64,000 nucleotides of DNA from Alistipes ihumii AP11 (GCF_025144665.1 NZ_CP102294.1:2170001-2234000); one strand, 5' to 3'. Positions 23,998-33,510 are shown, numbered from the stretch's first letter. Numbers and translations: made by a program. Notes: generated by a model from the letters alone, not told the origin.

Positions 23998-25551
23998 ATG
24001 AATAGGTTTCCGATACTCCTCCTTTTCGTCTTCATGGTGACGGCATGCAGTCCGGAAGGAGAACATGTTCCGTCGCCATCGGAACCGGATGCCATAACCC
24101 TTGCACCCGGTACGCCGTCCGTTAAGGAATTTCCGGCAATGGGCGGTTTGTGGGAGTTGCGATTCTCCGCGACAAAAGCATGGAGTGTTGTGCCGGCCGA
24201 TCCGGTCCATGCGGAATGGTATCGGATCGAACCGGCGGAGGGAGACAACGGTAATGGGACGGTAAAGGTAACCGTATTGCCGAATATTACCACGGAAAAA
24301 CGAAGCGCAGAAATAATCATCCGCTCGGGGCGGGCGGAGCAAAGATTGTCTTTTGCGCAGCAAGCTTCGGATATGGAGCCGTGCGGTGAAGAAGAGGTGC
24401 GCCGTTTCCTCGAAAAGCTTTATCAGGATACCGGCGGTGACAATTGGCGCTTCCCGGAAAACTGGTGCACGGACAAACCTTTGTCCGAATGGGGATCGTC
24501 TGTCAAATACGAAGACGGGAAACTCTCGCTGATTCTCGGCGAAAACAACCTGCACGGAAAAATCGACTTGTCGGGATGTACGGCATTGGTGTCGCTTCGC
24601 TGCGCGAAAAATTCGCTGACGGAGATTGACGTTTCCGGTTGTCCGCTGTTGGAGGAACTGGACTGTACGAACTGCGGAATTTCCGGTCTGGACGTTTCCG
24701 GCTGTTATTCTCTCCGGCGGCTGCTCTGCGGTTACAATGGTCTCACGGAACTCGGTCTGTCGTCCTGTCCTTACCTGACGGAACTGAATGTTCCTTATAA
24801 CGGGTTGGGGGCATTGGACATTTCGTCATGTCCGGCTCTGACGGACTTGAACTGTGCCGAAAACCGGTTGGAAAAGTTGGACATGGCAGGACGGGAAGAC
24901 CTTCGGATGCTTTTCTGTTATGGCAACCGGCTCTCCGTACTGGATTTGTCGAAATGCTCCTCGCTGACGCTTGTGAACTGCGGGGCGAACGGAATGACCC
25001 GGCTCGATCTCTCCGGCTGCGAAAAACTCGGCCGGCTCTATTGTTACGACAATCGGCTCGAAACTTTGAACTTGTCTGATTTTGCGCCGCTACTCAGTGA
25101 ATTATACTGTTATGGGAATCGGCTGACCGAATTGGATCTGTCCGGGACCGATCGGCTTTCGCAATTCGAATGCTCCTACAACAATCTGCAACGCCTCGAC
25201 TTGACGGGCTGTAAATCGTTGCGCATCGCGGGGTGTGCGCGAAACGCATTGCGCTCGATAACCCTTTTCGGTTGTGAAATGCTCGGACAATTGGATTGTT
25301 CGGGCAACTTGCTGGAGAATATCGATATTTCAGCTTGCCCGTATCTGACCGAATTGATCTGTACCGATAACCTGATTTTGTCGGAGATACCGGAGTCGTT
25401 CGATCGATTGACGCTTTTCGAACATGATATTCGATACGAATACAGTGTGGAAAAAGATGCTGTCACGGGGCAAGAAAAAATCGTTTATACGGATCGGGGT
25501 AAGGGATGGTGGTACTCCGGAGAGCCGGATAAAGGGTGCCACGGTCGTTGA
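23998..25551 (+). CDS. Leucine-rich repeat lipoprotein with BACON-like N-terminal domain
   Basis: 517 residues. Lipobox VTAC gives Cys17. Residues about 35-125 form a BACON-like beta sandwich (WELRFSATKAWSVVPADP, GDNGNGTVKVTVLPNITTEKR). A short helical region with GGDNWRFPENWCTD (an LRR cap-like motif) follows. From about 180 to 465 there are roughly a dozen 21-residue leucine-rich repeats of the form LxxLDLSGCxxLxxLxCxxN. The repeated Cys is typical of this Bacteroidales LRR class. It is probably surface-exposed and involved in binding, but the ligand cannot be read. It is last in the run of secreted-protein genes. Confidence 0.85.
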   Translation: MNRFPILLLFVFMVTACSPEGEHVPSPSEPDAITLAPGTPSVKEFPAMGGLWELRFSATKAWSVVPADPVHAEWYRIEPAEGDNGNGTVKVTVLPNITTEKRSAEIIIRSGRAEQRLSFAQQASDMEPCGEEEVRRFLEKLYQDTGGDNWRFPENWCTDKPLSEWGSSVKYEDGKLSLILGENNLHGKIDLSGCTALVSLRCAKNSLTEIDVSGCPLLEELDCTNCGISGLDVSGCYSLRRLLCGYNGLTELGLSSCPYLTELNVPYNGLGALDISSCPALTDLNCAENRLEKLDMAGREDLRMLFCYGNRLSVLDLSKCSSLTLVNCGANGMTRLDLSGCEKLGRLYCYDNRLETLNLSDFAPLLSELYCYGNRLTELDLSGTDRLSQFECSYNNLQRLDLTGCKSLRIAGCARNALRSITLFGCEMLGQLDCSGNLLENIDISACPYLTELICTDNLILSEIPESFDRLTLFEHDIRYEYSVEKDAVTGQEKIVYTDRGKGWWYSGEPDKGCHGR

Positions 25552-25775
25552 TATTACACATCTGTATTCTGCCGCTAACCTGCCTTCCGATCATAAAACT
25601 TTCGTAACAGATTGTTATCGAACGGGAGGGAGTATGCGCTTACGTTGCAGCTGCGTACGACTCCGCGCTACGATCTGAAACGAAAGCCGTATCGGGGGGA
25701 TGCAGAAAATTTCAATTTCGCATCTTGGTGTCGGCCGATCGACATGATTCTCGTCAAGCAAGTGTCGCGGACCGT

Positions 25776-27308
25776 CTATTTTTTCATCCGCACTTCGTAT
25801 AAGTCGTTGCGACGGTCTTTGAGATTGCGGACGCTGCCGTAAGTGTGCAGTTCGTTCAACAGGTTCAGGTTGACATCCGAAATAAGGATCATCTCCGTAT
25901 TGGGCGTCGCTTCGGCGCGCCGTCCGTCCGTAGGAAAAGCGAAGTCGCAAGGGGTGAAGACCCCGGAACGTGCGTACTGAATGTCCATGTTATGCACTTT
26001 GGGCAGGTTGCCCACACTGCCGGCGATCACTACGAAGCATTCGTTTTCAATGGCGCGGGCGTGGGCACAGACTTGTACGCGCGAATAGGCGTTCTGCGTA
26101 TCCGTGAGGAACGGTACGAAAAGAATCTGCATTCCTTCGGAGGCCATAATGCGCGAGAGTTCCGGAAACTCTACGTCGTAGCAGATCAATACGCCGACCT
26201 TCGCGCAATCCGTCTCGAATGTGCGAATCGTCTTGCCGCCGCTCAGTCCCCAACATTTCATCTCGTCGGGCGTGACGTGTAATTTCTCGTACATTTCGTA
26301 GGTCCCGTCGCGGCGGCAGAGGAAGCCTACGTTGTAAAGCTGTCCGTCTTCCTTGATCTGAGGCATGCTGCCCGTGATGATATTGATGTTGTACTTGATG
26401 GCCAATGCAATGAACCGTTCCCGGATCTCATCCGTATATTGCGCCAGTCCGCGGATGGCCTCCGATTCGCTCACATCGTTGAACCGTGCCATGAGCGGGG
26501 CATTGAAATATTCGGGAAAGAGGACGAAATCGCTCTGATAGCCGCTTACGGAATCGACGAAAAACTCCACCTGTTCGAACAGGTCGTCGAGGGTTTTGTA
26601 ACTGCGCATTTGCCACTGTACGATGCCTACGCGTACCGTAGTTTTGGGCAGGATGTACTCTTCGGTCGGAGCTTGGTAATAGATGTTGTCCCACTGGAGC
26701 AGACAGGCGTAGTGGAGCGACTCCTCGTCATTGGGCAGATAGTTGCGCATTACCTTGCGGACATGGAAGTCGTTCGAGAGCTGGAACAGCAGTACGGGAT
26801 CGACGATTTCCCGCTGGCGTACCTTGTCGATATACTCCTTGGGACGCATTTGGTCGGCATACTTGTGATAGTTGGGCAGGCGGCCTCCGAACATGATGGC
26901 TTTCAGGTTGAGTTTTTCGCATAGTTCCTTGCGGTACTCATACATGCGCCGCGCCAGCCGCAGTCCCCGGTAGTCGGGATGGATGAAGACCTCGATACCG
27001 TAGAGGATATTGCCTTTGCGGGTGTGGGTGTCGAAGGTTTCGTTTCCCGTGACTTGAGCGTAGGTGTGGTCGTTCTTCACATCATCGTAGTGCACGATGA
27101 TCGAAAGAGCACAGCCTACGATCTTATCGTCTATGACTACGACGATCTGCCCCTCGGGGAAAATGCGTATCAGTTTGTCGATCTGCTCCGGCGTCCAAAA
27201 GACGTCGCTTCCGTCGGCATAGACTCGGGTGAACGAGGCGGCCAGCTGGTCGTAATCTTCACGTTGCAGGTTGCGTATCTCTACTTTGTTGATCTCTAAC
27301 GGGTCCAT
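25776..27308 (-). CDS. Bifunctional GNAT acetyltransferase / carbon-nitrogen hydrolase
   Basis: 510 residues. Residues 1 to about 210 are a GNAT N-acetyltransferase (IEVFIHPDYRGLRLARRMYEYR, the acetyl-CoA-binding region). Residues about 225-510 are a nitrilase-superfamily hydrolase with the Glu-Lys-Cys triad: FPEYF, YEKLHVTPDE and VLICYDVEFPE. This fusion is widespread in Bacteroidetes; the substrate is unknown. The start at 27308 (MDPLEINKVEIRNLQ) was chosen over one 21 codons upstream because it lies 21 bases after a perfect promoter box and the upstream residues would overlap it. It is monocistronic and convergent with the LRR gene. Confidence 0.93.
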   Translation of the reverse strand: MDPLEINKVEIRNLQREDYDQLAASFTRVYADGSDVFWTPEQIDKLIRIFPEGQIVVVIDDKIVGCALSIIVHYDDVKNDHTYAQVTGNETFDTHTRKGNILYGIEVFIHPDYRGLRLARRMYEYRKELCEKLNLKAIMFGGRLPNYHKYADQMRPKEYIDKVRQREIVDPVLLFQLSNDFHVRKVMRNYLPNDEESLHYACLLQWDNIYYQAPTEEYILPKTTVRVGIVQWQMRSYKTLDDLFEQVEFFVDSVSGYQSDFVLFPEYFNAPLMARFNDVSESEAIRGLAQYTDEIRERFIALAIKYNINIITGSMPQIKEDGQLYNVGFLCRRDGTYEMYEKLHVTPDEMKCWGLSGGKTIRTFETDCAKVGVLICYDVEFPELSRIMASEGMQILFVPFLTDTQNAYSRVQVCAHARAIENECFVVIAGSVGNLPKVHNMDIQYARSGVFTPCDFAFPTDGRRAEATPNTEMILISDVNLNLLNELHTYGSVRNLKDRRNDLYEVRMKK

Positions 27309-27328
27309 TGAATTCGTTTTTGACGGTG

Positions 27329-27336
27329 CAAAGATA
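27329..27336 (-). promoter_or_regulatory. Promoter of the GNAT-nitrilase gene (-7 box)
   Basis: On the minus strand TATCTTTG is a perfect TAnnTTTG box, 20 bases upstream of the chosen start codon, preceded by AT-rich sequence. Confidence 0.6.
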
Positions 27337-27371
27337 CCCAATTTTGCATCTGGATATTCTTGAAAACGCAC

Positions 27372-27736
27372 AAAAGTAAATCGTTGTAATACGCCTGAAT
27401 CCGTCGTGTTTTTACAGCGTTGAACTGAAAATATCCGGTATTCTCGCCCCGGCGGATGCCCGGCGAAAGCAAATCTCGGTATCGATGGGCGCTGTCGGAG
27501 ACAGAAAGGCTAAGAAGTTGGGACGGAACACGGAGCCGCTTGTCTGGCAAGAGAAGCAGATGCGTGCAATGTCGCAGGAGAAGATAACAGGAAACATAAA
27601 TGACTTTTTGCCCGAAAATTCACGAGGGACGCAGACGAATATTCGGGATATTACCTGCATACGTCGACGGACTCATTGTTCGGCCGAACCGGATTGACGT
27701 CGATTTTTAGAAATCTATGGCCGATCCCGTATGAAG
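27372..27736. other. Intergenic, no gene seen
   Basis: Short open frames on both strands give no recognisable protein. AT-rich, nothing else identified. Confidence 0.5.
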
Positions 27737-27744
27737 TATCTTTG
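27737..27744 (+). promoter_or_regulatory. Possible promoter of the decayed BACON lipoprotein gene
   Basis: TATCTTTG is a perfect -7 box, about 225 bases upstream of the lipoprotein signal sequence. No good -33 element is seen. Confidence 0.35.
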
Positions 27745-27967
27745 CGGCGGACATGTTCGGAAACCGGTGTCTTGGAAACCGGATCGTCTGGGCAATGACC
27801 CGTGTCGTTTCAGATTCTCCTGCGACCGTGCGATCAACCTGTGCGGTATTGCAATAGCCGAGGGAATGAAGTCCGGTTATCTGTTTTATATGCTATCGGA
27901 ATTTAGTTTGCCGTGTGGAGATAACAGACATTTGTATTTGGTTTTCATTGTGATTTTGAAAAATGCC

Positions 27968-28624
27968 ATGAGAAAATGATGTATTTATTTCCGGTCGCTT
28001 TGCTGACGGCGTGCGACCGGGTTGCCGAGGAACAATACCGGCATGTCGTGTCGAAAGCCGGAACGGCGAGTATCTCGAATCACTCCGACAAGTATAGGTG
28101 TCTCATGCGGATACGACAGGTGCACGGTGAATATTCAGTCGAACATTCGATGGAGCGTTACGTCGTCGGTGTCGTGGATTTTTCCTTTGACTATGGGCGG
28201 GACAGGCGACGGGACCACCGAGCTGAGTATCATGGAGAATTTCGAGCAACAGCGCAGCGGCGTGGTCACGATTTCGGGAACGACCTCTTCCGGTGAGGAG
28301 ATCGTTCGGCGGATCGATGTAACTCAGGCATGGTGCAAGCGTCGGACGACGCGGGTTTATATAGGAAAAAAAGGAGACCGCCTGATTGCTTGTTCGGGGG
28401 CGTGGCCTGCGACGAGCAGACTGACAGTAGACTTTTATTTCACATATTATATGAAACGTTACAAGTATGCTCTTCATATAGAGAAAGGCTCGTTCTGGAC
28501 GGAAGATTCCGAGGGTATTCCGTGGAGTTATGCGTTTCCGGACGAGTCGGTCATCGAGTCTGTCTTGCCGGATCACGATGAAAGCACTATTTTTGAGATC
28601 AGGGAAGATCGGCGTCCCCAGTAA
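27968..28624 (+). pseudogene. BACON-domain lipoprotein, frameshifted
   Basis: Three frames must be joined. ATG AGA AAA at 27968 runs into TGA. The next frame gives MMYLFPVALLTACDRV, a lipoprotein signal and lipobox lacking its charged N-end, which the first three codons would supply. Near 28075-28090 homology moves to the frame that stops at 28624. There CTVNIQSNIRWSVTSSVSW, GGTGDGTTELSIMENF and GVVTISGTTSSG are a clear BACON beta-sandwich domain (the carbohydrate-binding-associated domain of Bacteroidetes secreted proteins), followed by about 100 residues of unknown type. Two indels in one short gene argue for decay. Confidence 0.6.
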
Positions 28625-28662
28625 AACAGACGGCTCGGAAGTTCGTCCGGGCCGGACGAAAC

Positions 28663-28707
28663 AGAGCGCCGGTCTGCCCATGTTGGCAGACCGGCGCTCT
28701 GAATTTT
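28663..28707. terminator. Strong bidirectional hairpin terminator
   Basis: Sixteen-base perfect stem AGAGCGCCGGTCTGCC (28663-28678) with its complement at 28685-28700, loop CATGTT, then ATTTT on the plus strand. It lies between two convergent units. Confidence 0.8.
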
Positions 28708-28782
28708 AGCCTTTCGGCGAAACCGGTATGCGAAAAGGAGACGGCGCCGTATCCGAACAGGTTGTCTCTTTTCGTCTGTGCG

Positions 28783-29469
28783 CTAATCCCTCCGCGCGAA
28801 TCCGAGGTAGTAGATCAGCGTGGCGATAGCCGACAGCGCGGCGACCAGATAGGTCCGGGCCGCCCATGAGAGCGCTTCCTCGGCCTGAGCGGCCTGCTCT
28901 CCGCGCAGCGTATAACTGCCCGTGAGCCACTGCATCGCGCGCGCCGAGGCGTTGTACTCGACCGGCAACGTCACGATGCTGAACAGGGCCGAGGCGGCGA
29001 TCATTGCGATACCGACCCAAAACAGCGCGGGAAACGTCTTCATCATCAGGATTCCGGCTATTACGACCCATACGGCCCATTGAGACGAGAAGCTGACGAC
29101 CGGCACGAGCGCCGAGCGGAGTTTCAGCGGGGCGTATTCCTTGGCGTGCTGTACCGCATGCCCGCACTCGTGAGCCGCTACGGCCGCCGCGGCTACGCTG
29201 TTGCTCGCGTAGACCGACTCGCTCAGGTTGACCGTTTTCGTGGCCGGATTGTAGTGGTCGGTCAGATGGCCGGGCGTCGAGACGACCTTCACGTCGTAGA
29301 TGCCGTTGTCGTGCAGCATGCGTTCGGCTACGTCGCGTCCGGTCAGGCCGCCGGAGAACATGACTTTCGAGTATTTCTTAAAAACAGACTGGAGTTTGGC
29401 TTGCACGATAAAGCCGACGATGCCGATGGCGATAATCAGCAGAAACTCCGCATTCATGGGTCCGATCAT
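28783..29469 (-). CDS. YugP-type zinc metallopeptidase (membrane)
   Basis: 228 residues. The zinc-binding HECGH is at 100-104 (AAHECGHAVQHAKEY), preceded by the family motif TDHYNPATKTVNLSE. Hydrophobic segments at about 8-24, 120-135, 137-165 and 205-222 place it in the inner membrane with the active site probably cytoplasmic. The family is widespread; its substrates are unknown. MIGPMNAEFL is used as the start; the ATG four codons later is also possible. It is monocistronic and convergent with the decayed BACON gene. Confidence 0.92.
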   Translation of the reverse strand: MIGPMNAEFLLIIAIGIVGFIVQAKLQSVFKKYSKVMFSGGLTGRDVAERMLHDNGIYDVKVVSTPGHLTDHYNPATKTVNLSESVYASNSVAAAAVAAHECGHAVQHAKEYAPLKLRSALVPVVSFSSQWAVWVVIAGILMMKTFPALFWVGIAMIAASALFSIVTLPVEYNASARAMQWLTGSYTLRGEQAAQAEEALSWAARTYLVAALSAIATLIYYLGFARRD

Positions 29470-29558
29470 GGTTTTTCGATGTTTTTTGGGAAAGACGAAA
29501 CCGCTCGTCGTTCCGTTTCATTTATTCAGTTTTTTTATAAACGCTGCGAGGCCGTCTC

Positions 29559-30338
29559 TTATTGCTTTGCCGCGACGGGTTTGCGGCAGGTCAGGTAAGC
29601 GTTGGCCTGCCGGGCCGGCATGACTTCGATGTCGTTGATGTTGACATGGGCCGGGAGCGAGACGATCCACGCGACGATCCGCGCGATGTCGTCGCCCGTG
29701 AGCGGTTCGATGCCCCGATAGACTTCGCGGGCCCGCTCGCGGTCGCCGTGGAATCGGACGGTCGAGAACTCGGTGTCGACCATGCCGGGCCGTATCTCGG
29801 TCACTTTGATCCCGTGGCTCAGCAGGTCCATCCGCATGCCTTGAGAGAGCGCATGCACGGCATGTTTCGACGCGCAGTAGACGGCTCCGTTCTCATAGGG
29901 CTGCGTGCCGGCGATCGAGCCGATGTTGACGATATGGCCCCCTTGCCCGTTCTCGATCATCATCCGCGAGACGGCGCGCGTGACGTAGAGCAGACCCTTG
30001 ACGTTCGTGTCGATCATCTTGTCCCAGTCCATCGGGTCGCCCTCGTCGATGTGCTCGAACCCGGAAGCCAGTCCGGCATTGTTGACCAGTACGTCGATCG
30101 TGCGGAAATGGCCGGGCAGCGCGTCGATCGCGCTCTCGGTCTGGAAACGGTCGCGCACGTCGAATCCGAGGACCAGCGCCTTGACGCCGAATTCCTTTTC
30201 CAAGCGGTCGTTGAGGGCTTGCAGCCGGTCCGTCCGACGACCGGTGATGACCAGATCGTAACCCAGTTCGGCCAGCGCCCGTGCGGTGGCGGCTCCTATG
30301 CCCGAGGAAGCTCCCGTGATAAATGCCGTTTTGCTCAT
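29559..30338 (-). CDS. Short-chain dehydrogenase/reductase (YdfG-like)
   Basis: 259 residues, classical SDR length. The NADP-binding TGASSGIG is at 8-15, with the basic GRR at 33-35 that favours NADP(H). NNAG is at 86-89, catalytic Ser141, Tyr154 and Lys158 (YCASK). This group includes YdfG, which oxidises 3-hydroxy acids and serine and reduces malonic semialdehyde; the true substrate here is not decided. The start at 30338 is the ATG just before the Rossmann fold. A perfect minus-strand -7 box (TATTTTTG, 30420-30427) lies 81 bases upstream. Confidence 0.92.
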   Translation of the reverse strand: MSKTAFITGASSGIGAATARALAELGYDLVITGRRTDRLQALNDRLEKEFGVKALVLGFDVRDRFQTESAIDALPGHFRTIDVLVNNAGLASGFEHIDEGDPMDWDKMIDTNVKGLLYVTRAVSRMMIENGQGGHIVNIGSIAGTQPYENGAVYCASKHAVHALSQGMRMDLLSHGIKVTEIRPGMVDTEFSTVRFHGDRERAREVYRGIEPLTGDDIARIVAWIVSLPAHVNINDIEVMPARQANAYLTCRKPVAAKQ

Positions 30339-30419
30339 GTGCCTGTGCGTTTCGTTCTCCGTCCGGGGGCATCGGCGCCCCGAGCCGCCGATGCGGGGGA
30401 AACCTCGACGGTTCGAGTG

Positions 30420-30427
30420 CAAAAATA
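30420..30427 (-). promoter_or_regulatory. Promoter of the SDR gene (-7 box)
   Basis: On the minus strand TATTTTTG, a perfect TAnnTTTG box, 81 bases upstream of the start. A 7-of-8 plus-strand box at 30440-30447 (TTACTTTG) may serve the divergent permease gene. Confidence 0.45.
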
Positions 30428-30484
30428 GGAAATTTTGCGTTACTTTGCATTTTGCATGCCGAATACTTTAAAACCGACGGCCCG

Positions 30485-31738
30485 ATGGGCAGACTGAATC
30501 TCGAATACTTTCTGGCGAAGCGGATAGCTTCCGTTTCGTCCGGCCGCCGAAACAACGTGATGGTGCGGGTCGCCACGCTGAGCGTCGCCATAGGCGTCGC
30601 GGTGATGATCGTCTCGCTGGCCGTCATATTCGGATTCAAGCGCGAGATAACCGCCAAGCTGTCGGGTTTCGGGGCCCATGTGCAGATCGCCAGTCTGGAC
30701 GGCAACGCGTCGTCCTATGAGACGGAGCCCGTCAGCCGCGATCAGCCGTTCGCGGACTATTTGCGCGGAATCCCCCGCTTCGAGAGTCTCAACCCCTATG
30801 CCGTGAAAGGCGGCATCCTGCGTGGCGAAGAGGCGATGCAGGGGATCGTGCTCAAAGGGGTCGATTCGACCTACGATTGGACGCCGATGCGGAGGAGCCT
30901 CGTCGCCGGCAGGCTGCCCGACGTGAGCGACACGGTCCGCCATAAGGAAGTGCTGCTCTCGCGTGCGGTGGCCGACCGGATGGAGGCGGACGTGGGCGAT
31001 CCGATCGAGATGCTTTTCGTGCAGAATCCCCCGCGCCGCGACCGATTCCGCGTCAGCGGAATCTACGACACGGGTTTCGGCGAATTGGACCGGGTGCTGG
31101 CGCTGACCGACCTGCGCAACGTCCAGCGGCTCAACGGTTGGGATTCGACTCAGGTGAGCGGCTTCGAGCTGCGCACGACGGATTTTTCGCATCTCGACCG
31201 CTTTACCGACGACGTGTATCGCGCGGTGGTCGAGCATCAGCGGACCGACCGCGACGAGCCGTTGCGGGTGACGAACGTTCGGATGCAGTATCCGATGATT
31301 TTCGACTGGCTCGACGCGCACAACGTCAACGCGGCCGTGATCATTACCGTGATGCTGCTGGTCGCGCTGTTCAACATGATCGCCGCGCTGCTGATCATTC
31401 TGCTCGAACGGACGCGGATGATCGGCGTGCTGAAGACGCTGGGCATGGGGAACGGGGCGTTGCAGAAGATGTTCGTGATCCGCTCGTCGTTCATTATCCT
31501 GAGGGGCATGGTCTGGGGAAACCTGATCGGCATCGGGCTGTGCCTGCTGCAATATTTTACGGGCTGGATCACGCTCGACGAGCAAGGGTATTTTCTGACG
31601 ACGCTTCCGGTCAGTATCCGCTGGGGGTGGGTGCTGATGCTCAATGCCGGAACTTTCGTCCTGATCGTCGTGCTGCTTTCGCTGCCCACGATGCTTATTT
31701 CGTTCATCCTGCCGGAGAGAAGCATCCGGTTCGAATAA
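30485..31738 (+). CDS. FtsX-family permease (LolC/E-like lipoprotein-releasing ABC transporter subunit)
   Basis: 417 residues. One helix near 25-48 (VATLSVAIGVAVMIVSLAVIF), a large extracytoplasmic domain, then three C-terminal helices with LERTRMIGVLKTLGMGNGAL, the coupling region of FtsX/MacB permeases. The length and layout match LolC/LolE, which extract lipoproteins from the inner membrane; a cognate ATPase is not in the neighbourhood. The start at 30485 (MGRLNLEYFLAKRIAS) matches family N-termini. menG/ubiE begins 11 bases after the stop, so the four genes to 33510 look like one operon. Confidence 0.9.
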   Translation: MGRLNLEYFLAKRIASVSSGRRNNVMVRVATLSVAIGVAVMIVSLAVIFGFKREITAKLSGFGAHVQIASLDGNASSYETEPVSRDQPFADYLRGIPRFESLNPYAVKGGILRGEEAMQGIVLKGVDSTYDWTPMRRSLVAGRLPDVSDTVRHKEVLLSRAVADRMEADVGDPIEMLFVQNPPRRDRFRVSGIYDTGFGELDRVLALTDLRNVQRLNGWDSTQVSGFELRTTDFSHLDRFTDDVYRAVVEHQRTDRDEPLRVTNVRMQYPMIFDWLDAHNVNAAVIITVMLLVALFNMIAALLIILLERTRMIGVLKTLGMGNGALQKMFVIRSSFIILRGMVWGNLIGIGLCLLQYFTGWITLDEQGYFLTTLPVSIRWGWVLMLNAGTFVLIVVLLSLPTMLISFILPERSIRFE

Positions 31739-31748
31739 ATGCGATGCG

Positions 31749-32498
31749 ATGAAGCCTTATAACGATACGGACGGGAAGAAAGAGCAGGTGCGGGCGATGT
31801 TCGACGGGATAGCCCGTCGCTACGACCTGCTGAATCACCTGCTTTCGCTGGGTGTCGACCGGGGCTGGCGCCGCCGGGTCGTGCGGGCGGTCCGGGCGGA
31901 GCGTCCCCGTTCGGTGCTGGACATGGCCACCGGCACGGCCGATCTGGCGATCATGCTGGCCAAGTCCTGCCCCGGGGCGAGAGTCGTCGGCGTCGATCTG
32001 TCGGAACGGATGCTGGCCGTAGGACGGGCGAAAGTGGAACGGGAGTCTTTGTCGGAGCGTATAGAGCTCGTGCAGGGCGACGCCGAGTCGGCCGCTTACG
32101 GCCGCGAAGCGTTCGATGCGGCGACGGTGGCTTTCGGCGTGCGCAATTTCGAGGATATTCCCGGCGGTTTGACAGGGTTGTTTTCCGCCCTCAGACCGGG
32201 AGGAAAACTGTTCGTGCTCGAGTTCGGCATGCCGCGCGGCAGAATTTTCGGGACCGTTTACCGTTTCTACTTCCACCGGGTTCTGCCCCGGTTGGGGGGA
32301 TGGGTGTCGCGCGACGGGAAGGCGTACAGCTATCTGCCCCGCTCGGTGGACGAGTTCCCTTACGGAGAGGCTTTCGTCCGGTTGCTGGCGGAAGCGGGCT
32401 TCGAGGATTGCGACTGCCGGAATCTTTTCGGAGGCGTGGCGCAGATTTATACGGCCCGCCGGCCGGACGCGTGTGAAAAAACTGAAAAAAGACGATGA
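31749..32498 (+). CDS. ubiE: Demethylmenaquinone methyltransferase
   Basis: 249 residues. SAM-binding motif I DMATGTADLAIML at about 58-70, motif II VGVDLSERMLAVGRAK, and the family-specific VAFGVRNFEDIPGGL and VLEFGMPRG. The enzyme adds the last methyl group of menaquinone, the respiratory quinone of Bacteroidales. The gene overlaps the next by four bases (ATGA), indicating translational coupling. It could be called menG, since no ubiquinone is expected here. Confidence 0.95.
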   Translation: MKPYNDTDGKKEQVRAMFDGIARRYDLLNHLLSLGVDRGWRRRVVRAVRAERPRSVLDMATGTADLAIMLAKSCPGARVVGVDLSERMLAVGRAKVERESLSERIELVQGDAESAAYGREAFDAATVAFGVRNFEDIPGGLTGLFSALRPGGKLFVLEFGMPRGRIFGTVYRFYFHRVLPRLGGWVSRDGKAYSYLPRSVDEFPYGEAFVRLLAEAGFEDCDCRNLFGGVAQIYTARRPDACEKTEKRR

Positions 32499-33001
32499 GC
32501 ATGAAAAAAGTATGGATCGTGGCGGTGTTCGCGTTGGCCGCCGTGTCGTGCGTCCGCATGGAGGATATCTCCTGTGACGGAGTCGAATCGGTCGAGGTGC
32601 GCTCGCTGGGGGCGTCCCGCTCGCTCGTAGAGGTATCCTTGCGCGCGTCGAACGCTTCGGGCGCGGCGGTTTCGATCGTCCGGGCCGATCTGACGCTCGA
32701 TCGGGGCGAAACTACCCTGCTGAGGGCTTCGGTCGACGAGAAAGTCCGGTTGCCCCGTCGGTCGGAGGAAGCGACGGTCCGCATTCCGGTGGAAATACGT
32801 TTTGAAGGAGGATTGCTGGGCGCTTTAGGTGCCATGGGGACCCTTTCTTCGGGTGCCCGAGGAACGACCGTGTCGGGCGAAGTCGTGCTGAAAGCCGGCA
32901 TGATGCGTAAAAAATACAAAGTCGAGCGGATGGATACCGATGCCTTTCTGAGGCAGTTCGGCATCGATTTGTCCGAAATGATGGAGGAGTTCGGATTATG
33001 A
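32495..33001 (+). CDS. LEA14-like (WHy-type) lipoprotein
   Basis: 168 residues with lipobox VSC (MSMKKVWIVAVFALAAVSC). The single domain (VSLRASNASGAAVSIVRADLTLD, ATVRIPVEIRFEGGL) is the immunoglobulin-like fold of WHy/LEA14 proteins. It is probably periplasmic and membrane-anchored, with unknown role. Overlaps of four bases at both ends tie it to ubiE and to the SPOR gene. Confidence 0.7.
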   Translation: MSMKKVWIVAVFALAAVSCVRMEDISCDGVESVEVRSLGASRSLVEVSLRASNASGAAVSIVRADLTLDRGETTLLRASVDEKVRLPRRSEEATVRIPVEIRFEGGLLGALGAMGTLSSGARGTTVSGEVVLKAGMMRKKYKVERMDTDAFLRQFGIDLSEMMEEFGL

Positions 33002-33510
33002 AACGGAAATTTTGGATCGCCCTGCTGCCGCTCTGCGGCTGTTTCTGCGTGGAAGCCGGGGCGCAGAGCCTGAGCGCTCTGAAAAGCGAACTGAGTACGC
33101 CCGATCCGTCGTACGGCAGCCGGGTCGAGGTCGAGGAGCACGACGGGGCCGCGTCTGCCGTCCGCTCGATGGAGGGCCGCCGCGCGCCGGAAAAAGTACG
33201 CGGGTATCGGGTACGCATCTATTTCGACAACGTGCAGCATGCCCGCTCGCAGGCCGAGAGCGTGATGGCGCGTTTTCGGGAGATTTACCCCGACATCCCG
33301 GCCTACATGGACTACGACAACATTCCCTATTTTAAGGTGACGGTGGGCAACTGTCTGACGATGGAGGAGGCCATTATCCTGTGGGGCAGGATCAGGGATG
33401 CTTTCGACCGGGCATTCATCGTGCCCGAGAGCATGCCTCTCGAGCTTTTCGGCCAACAGCCGGTCGCACGGACGGACGGGCCGGAGGCGCCGAGCGGTAG
33501 CGGATTATAG
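32998..33510 (+). CDS. SPOR-domain-like periplasmic protein
   Basis: 170 residues with signal peptide ending near VEAGAQS. Residues about 62-145 (KVRGYRVRIYFDNVQHARSQAE, YPDIPAYMDYDNIPYFKVTVGN) have the strand-helix-strand layout of a SPOR domain, which binds denuded glycan strands of peptidoglycan. It is last in the four-gene unit. A role in envelope or septum biology is inference. Confidence 0.75.
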   Translation: MKRKFWIALLPLCGCFCVEAGAQSLSALKSELSTPDPSYGSRVEVEEHDGAASAVRSMEGRRAPEKVRGYRVRIYFDNVQHARSQAESVMARFREIYPDIPAYMDYDNIPYFKVTVGNCLTMEEAIILWGRIRDAFDRAFIVPESMPLELFGQQPVARTDGPEAPSGSGL

